A stretch of 7,982 bases of DNA, from NCBI GenBank assembly GCA_041552135.1, contig JBFELL010000136.1, positions 1 to 7,982 on the forward strand, written 5' to 3'. Position 1 is the stretch's first letter. Each line of letters begins with the position of its first letter. The DNA comes from SZUA-186 sp041552135 (GTDB lineage: Bacteria; Pseudomonadota; Gammaproteobacteria; UBA9214). The notes beneath the pieces are model-generated. The model was not told where the DNA came from. It saw nothing but the letters and a program-made list of their open reading frames with translations, and did not search any database. Made by a program: the position numbers and the translations under genes. Positions 4,923 through 7,982 of the stretch are shown here, piece by piece.

Positions 4923-7079
4923 TCAGTTGCGCAGGCGGGTGATGCGCATCACGGAGTTGATGCCGCGCACCCGGCGCATCACCTCGGCGAGGTGCTTGCG
5001 GTTGTGGACCGACACTGTGAATTGCAGCGTATTGGTCAGGCCGTCACGCTCCTCGATGGCGACATTCTCGATATTCGAATCACAGTCGCCGATCACCGCC
5101 GCCACGCTCGCCAGTACGCCGCGCCGGTTCGCTACCACCACACTGATCTCGACCGGGAACTCCTCGTCGACGCCGGGTTCCCACTGCACATCGAGGTAGT
5201 GTTCCTGTGGGTGCTTGTGCTCGGCAATGTTGCGGCAGGTCTCGGTGTGGATCACCATGCCACGGCCCTTGGTGATAATACCTATCACCGGGTCTCCCGG
5301 AATGGGACGGCAGCACTTGGCGAAGTACATCACCATGCCCTCGGTGCCCTTGATCACCAGCGGGCGCATCGGCTTGCCGTCATTGGCGGCAAGCTCGCCA
5401 TCCTCGACCGGCGTCAGTGCGCGCGCAACCAGCACAGCCGGACGACGGCCCAGACCGACCGCCTCCAGCAGGTCCTCGTGCGATGCGAGCCCGTATTGTG
5501 CCAGCAATGCCGCCAGGCGCTCTTCGGGGATCGCATCCGCGCTGACATCGAACACGGCCAGCGCCCGGTCCAGCATGCGGCGACCGAGTTCGATCGCCTC
5601 CTCGCGCTTCATGTTCTTCTGGTAGTGCCGGATATTGGAGCGCGCCTTGGCCGAGACCACGAAGCCCAGCCACGCGGGACTGGGATGCGCACCGTCTGCC
5701 GTGATGATCTCGACGGTCTGGCCGTTCTTCAGCTGGGTGCGCAGCGGCACCAGCTGCCGGTCGACCTTGGCGGCGATACAGGTATTGCCGACGTCCGTGT
5801 GCACGGCATAGGCAAAATCGACCACCGTCGCGCCGTGCGGCAGCTTCATGATCTCGCCGGCCGGCGTGAACACGTAGACCGCGTCCGGGAACAGGTCGAT
5901 CTTGACGTTTTCCAGGAACTCGATCGAGTTGCCGGCATTCTTCTGCATTTCCAGTAGCTCGCGCATCCACTCGCGCGCACCGGCGTGGATATTGTCGAAA
6001 GCCTCCTCGCCCGCCTTGTACAGCCAGTGCGCTGCGACACCGGCCTCGGCCATCTTGTCCATTTCCTCGGTGCGTATCTGCACCTCGATCGGCACGCCGT
6101 AGGGACCGAACAGGATGGTGTGCAGCGACTGGTAGCCGTTGGCCTTGGGGATGGCGATATAGTCCTTGAACTTGCCCGGCACCGGCTTGTACAGGTTGTG
6201 CATGACGCCCAGCACACGGTAGCAGGTATCGACCTTGTCGACGATAATGCGAAAGGCGTAGACATCGAAGATATCGTCGAACGACAGGGTCTTGTCGCGG
6301 ATCTTGCGATACAGGCTGTAGAGGTGCTTCTCGCGACTGAGGATGCGGCCGTTCAGCTCTTCCTGGTGCAACCGGCGCTTGATCGAGGCCTCGATCTTGT
6401 TGAGGATTTCCTTGCGATGGCCGCGCGCCTCGCGCACCGCCCTCTCCAGCACGCGGTAGCGCAGCGGGTAGAGTGCGGCGAAGCCGAGGTCCTCCAGTTC
6501 CAGGCGAATGGTGTTGATGCCCAGGCGGTTGGCAATCGGCGCATAGATCTCCAGCGTCTCGCGGGCGATGCGCCGGCGCTTTTCGGGACGCATTACGCCG
6601 AGGGTGCGCATGTTGTGCAGGCGGTCGGCCAGCTTGACCAGTATGACGCGGATATCGCGCACCATGGCAAGGATCATCTTGCGGAAATTCTCGGCCTGCG
6701 CCTCGGCCTGGCTCTCGAACTCCATCTGCGTGAGCTTGCTGACCCCGTCCACCAGCTCGGCAATGTCCTCGCCGAACTCGGTAGTGATATGTTCCTTGGC
6801 GGTCGGCGTGTCCTCGATGACATCGTGCAGGATGGCGGCCACGATGGACTTGTGATCGAGGTGCAGCTCGGCCAGGATCCTGGCCGCGGCGATGGGGTGG
6901 TAGATATAGGGTTCGCCCGACATGCGGTGCTGGCCCTCGTGGGCCTCGGCACCAAACAGGTAGGCGCGATAGACCTCCTGGACCTGTTCCGTCTCCAGGT
7001 AGGATTCCAGCATGTGACACAGATCGCTGATCAGGAAGCGCGATCCGTCATCGCCAGCGGTTTGCTGCTCGGTCGCCAT
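4923..7079 (-). CDS. spoT: Bifunctional (p)ppGpp synthetase/hydrolase, RelA/SpoT family
   Basis: This enzyme makes and degrades the alarmone (p)ppGpp in the cytoplasm. Residues are numbered from the chosen ATG (7077-7079); the product is 718 residues, against about 702 for E. coli SpoT. In order: the HD hydrolase domain with H61 and HDVIEDT (85-91), intact, so hydrolysis is expected; the synthetase domain with DVYAFRIIVD (272-281), the KFKDYIAIPKANGYQ loop (303-317) and EVQIRTEEMD (332-341); the TGS domain (about 393-461) ending GQTVEIIT; a zinc-finger-like AKCCRPIPGDP (587-597); and a C-terminal ACT domain (about 641-718). An upstream in-frame ATG (7134-7136) would add 19 residues. I rejected it because those codons (ACA, AGA, CGA, TCA) are unlike the gene's usual GC-ending codons and have no family counterpart. 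Neither start has a strong Shine-Dalgarno sequence. It sits between rpoZ and ridA in the usual gammaproteobacterial order. Confidence 0.96.
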   Translation of the reverse strand: MATEQQTAGDDGSRFLISDLCHMLESYLETEQVQEVYRAYLFGAEAHEGQHRMSGEPYIYHPIAAARILAELHLDHKSIVAAILHDVIEDTPTAKEHITTEFGEDIAELVDGVSKLTQMEFESQAEAQAENFRKMILAMVRDIRVILVKLADRLHNMRTLGVMRPEKRRRIARETLEIYAPIANRLGINTIRLELEDLGFAALYPLRYRVLERAVREARGHRKEILNKIEASIKRRLHQEELNGRILSREKHLYSLYRKIRDKTLSFDDIFDVYAFRIIVDKVDTCYRVLGVMHNLYKPVPGKFKDYIAIPKANGYQSLHTILFGPYGVPIEVQIRTEEMDKMAEAGVAAHWLYKAGEEAFDNIHAGAREWMRELLEMQKNAGNSIEFLENVKIDLFPDAVYVFTPAGEIMKLPHGATVVDFAYAVHTDVGNTCIAAKVDRQLVPLRTQLKNGQTVEIITADGAHPSPAWLGFVVSAKARSNIRHYQKNMKREEAIELGRRMLDRALAVFDVSADAIPEERLAALLAQYGLASHEDLLEAVGLGRRPAVLVARALTPVEDGELAANDGKPMRPLVIKGTEGMVMYFAKCCRPIPGDPVIGIITKGRGMVIHTETCRNIAEHKHPQEHYLDVQWEPGVDEEFPVEISVVVANRRGVLASVAAVIGDCDSNIENVAIEERDGLTNTLQFTVSVHNRKHLAEVMRRVRGINSVMRITRLRN

Positions 7080-7230
7080 ACGCACTCGTGAACTGGTGCG
7101 TCTTGTTGTTTTGTCAGGACCCGACAGTGTACGCATCAGTCGCGTCCATCATAGGGCAATCCGGCCGGGACACAAAATGCCGTCACGCGCCGCAGGCGCA
7201 CGCATGGGTGACAGGGAAAATCCGGGTGGT

Positions 7231-7246
7231 CCGGCAGTGATGCCGG
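7231..7246 (-). promoter_or_regulatory. GC-rich hairpin between rpoZ and spoT
   Basis: CCGGCA (7231-7236) and TGCCGG (7241-7246) form a perfect six-pair stem over a four-base loop, starting eight bases past the rpoZ stop codon in the direction of transcription. A run of four T on the minus strand follows after about ten bases (7217-7220), too far for a strong intrinsic terminator. It could reduce read-through or act in transcript processing between rpoZ and spoT. A weaker nested palindrome (GTCAC/GTGAC around GCGCC/GGCGC, 7182-7212) lies further along the same gap. Function is inferred only. Confidence 0.35.
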
Positions 7247-7253
7247 GGCTGGT

Positions 7254-7580
7254 TCAGTCGCCTTCCGGCTGCGCTGGCCGGTCGTCGGCCGCCGGCGTTG
7301 GTGCCTCCTCGGCATCGGCCTCCCCGGCCGATGCGATCTCGCCGGAAACAAATTCCTCCAGCTCGTCGAGTTGCGTCCTGACCGGCTCGTCCAGGATGGC
7401 CGGGGTGATGAGGCCATCGGCGATCTCGCGCAGGGCGACGATGGTCGGCTTGTCGTTTTCCCAGGGAACGAACGGCTCGGTGCCGCTGGCAAGCTGCCGT
7501 GCACGCTTGGTGGCGACCAGCACCAGCTGGAAGCGGTTATCCACATTCTCGAGGCAATCTTCAACGGTAACGCGTGCCAT
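7254..7580 (-). CDS. rpoZ: DNA-directed RNA polymerase omega subunit
   Basis: Omega is the small RNA polymerase subunit that helps assemble the beta' subunit and, in E. coli, forms part of a ppGpp binding site on the enzyme. The 108-residue product begins MARVTVEDCLENVDNRF, nearly the same as E. coli omega, followed by LVLVATKRARQL (19-30), ENDKPTIVALREI (41-53) and a GLI segment (56-58). The C-terminal part (about 66-108) is a family-variable acidic, Ala/Pro-rich tail, making the protein somewhat longer than E. coli omega (91). The ATG at 7578-7580 is chosen because it gives the conserved start and has GGAGAG just upstream; an in-frame TTG at 7590-7592 overlaps that ribosome binding site and is rejected. 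It lies 57 bases after gmk and before spoT, the usual arrangement. Confidence 0.96.
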   Translation of the reverse strand: MARVTVEDCLENVDNRFQLVLVATKRARQLASGTEPFVPWENDKPTIVALREIADGLITPAILDEPVRTQLDELEEFVSGEIASAGEADAEEAPTPAADDRPAQPEGD

Positions 7581-7584
7581 GAAA

Positions 7585-7590
7585 CTCTCC
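7585..7590 (-). promoter_or_regulatory. ribosome binding site of rpoZ
   Basis: On the minus strand GGAGAG stands four bases before the ATG at 7578-7580. It fixes the rpoZ start and rules out the TTG four codons upstream, which would overlap it. Confidence 0.75.
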
Positions 7591-7637
7591 AAAAAACAGG
7601 CTATTGAATCCCGACCGGGGGCAGGAGTCTAACCGAA

Positions 7638-7982
7638 TCACTGCTCCGATGCCAGCAACCCGGCCAGCAGACCAGCCTGGCGCCCGACCTGAACCGGCAA
7701 CCGCAGCCGCCGGCTGAGCACAATCGCGGTCAGCTCGTCCCGGGCCACCTGGAAATCATCGTTGATAATCAGGTAGTCATACTCGTCATAGTGGGACATC
7801 TCGCTGATGGCATCGCGCATGCGGCGCTCGATGACCGTCGCATCGTCCTGGCCACGGTTCTGCAAGCGCTCGCGCAGCGCCTCGCGCGATGGCGGCAGGA
7901 TAAAGATACCGATGCACTGCGGCATGAGCTTGCGCACCTGCCGGGCGCCCTGCCAGTCGATCTCCAGGATGACATCCTGGCC
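7638..7982 (-). CDS. gmk: Guanylate kinase, C-terminal part (5' end outside the window)
   Basis: Gmk phosphorylates GMP to GDP with ATP in the cytoplasm, an essential step in GTP and hence (p)ppGpp supply. The frame is open from the window edge, giving 114 residues: GQDVILEIDWQGARQVRK (1-18), the FILPPS segment (26-31), LRERLQNRGQDD (35-46), the lid/core helix region IERRM (50-54), and EMSHYDEYDYLIINDDF (60-76). This matches E. coli Gmk nearly throughout. The N-terminal P-loop and GMP-binding residues lie beyond the edge. A GTG at 7935-7937 is internal, not the start. It leads the visible part of the gmk-rpoZ-spoT series; any operon promoter lies outside the window. Confidence 0.95.
   Translation of the reverse strand, partial: GQDVILEIDWQGARQVRKLMPQCIGIFILPPSREALRERLQNRGQDDATVIERRMRDAISEMSHYDEYDYLIINDDFQVARDELTAIVLSRRLRLPVQVGRQAGLLAGLLASEQ

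Noticed and set aside
5380..7020. Minus-strand open frame of 546 codons in another frame inside spoT
   Set aside because: Same strand but shifted frame within spoT; low-complexity Arg/Gly/Ala/His-rich translation with no domain, while the spoT frame has every expected motif.
5985..7091. Long + strand open frame of 368 codons lying opposite spoT
   Set aside because: It is the antisense shadow of a well-supported gene in GC-rich DNA. The product is rich in His, Gln, Asp and Leu as expected from reverse-complemented GC-rich codons, and it has no recognisable domain.
7581..7592. TTG start adding four residues to rpoZ
   Set aside because: It overlaps the GGAGAG ribosome binding site of the conserved MARVTVEDCL start and has no support from the family.

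Overview
The window looks like an ordinary housekeeping stretch of a GC-rich gammaproteobacterial chromosome. The gene string gmk-rpoZ-spoT-ridA-recG followed by ubiC-ubiA is typical of that class, and the proteins closely resemble the Escherichia coli and Pseudomonas versions recalled from memory. The genus cannot be fixed from the sequence alone. No transposase, phage, CRISPR, tRNA or rRNA gene is visible, and I found no undescribed protein system.

Layout: a comF 3' end on the + strand (1-189) converges with a long minus-strand series. Read in the direction of transcription, from high to low coordinates, this series is gmk (3' part, cut by the window edge), rpoZ, spoT (RelA/SpoT homologue), ridA, recG, ubiC and ubiA. 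Gaps inside the series are short (39-57 bases) at gmk/rpoZ, spoT/ridA and ubiC/ubiA, medium at rpoZ/spoT (174 bases with the start chosen here), and about 190-200 bases at ridA/recG and recG/ubiC.

Functionally, gmk, rpoZ and spoT link guanine nucleotide supply, RNA polymerase and (p)ppGpp control. ridA detoxifies reactive enamine/imine intermediates. recG remodels stalled replication forks. ubiC and ubiA carry out the first two committed steps of ubiquinone synthesis, from chorismate to prenylated 4-hydroxybenzoate.

The least ordinary content is non-coding. Three gaps (comF/ubiA, recG/ubiC, ridA/recG) hold short palindromic repeats. Two of these gaps share the same outer inverted arms, a purine-rich 'CACCGCAAAGACGCAAAGG' type motif, but enclose completely different inner palindromes: one built on GTAGGTCGGGTT and one on ATTCCCGCGAAGGCGGG. 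The third gap carries only the GTCGGGTT-type inner palindrome. This looks like small non-autonomous repeats nested or exchanged at transcription-unit boundaries, and it is the main thing worth following up.
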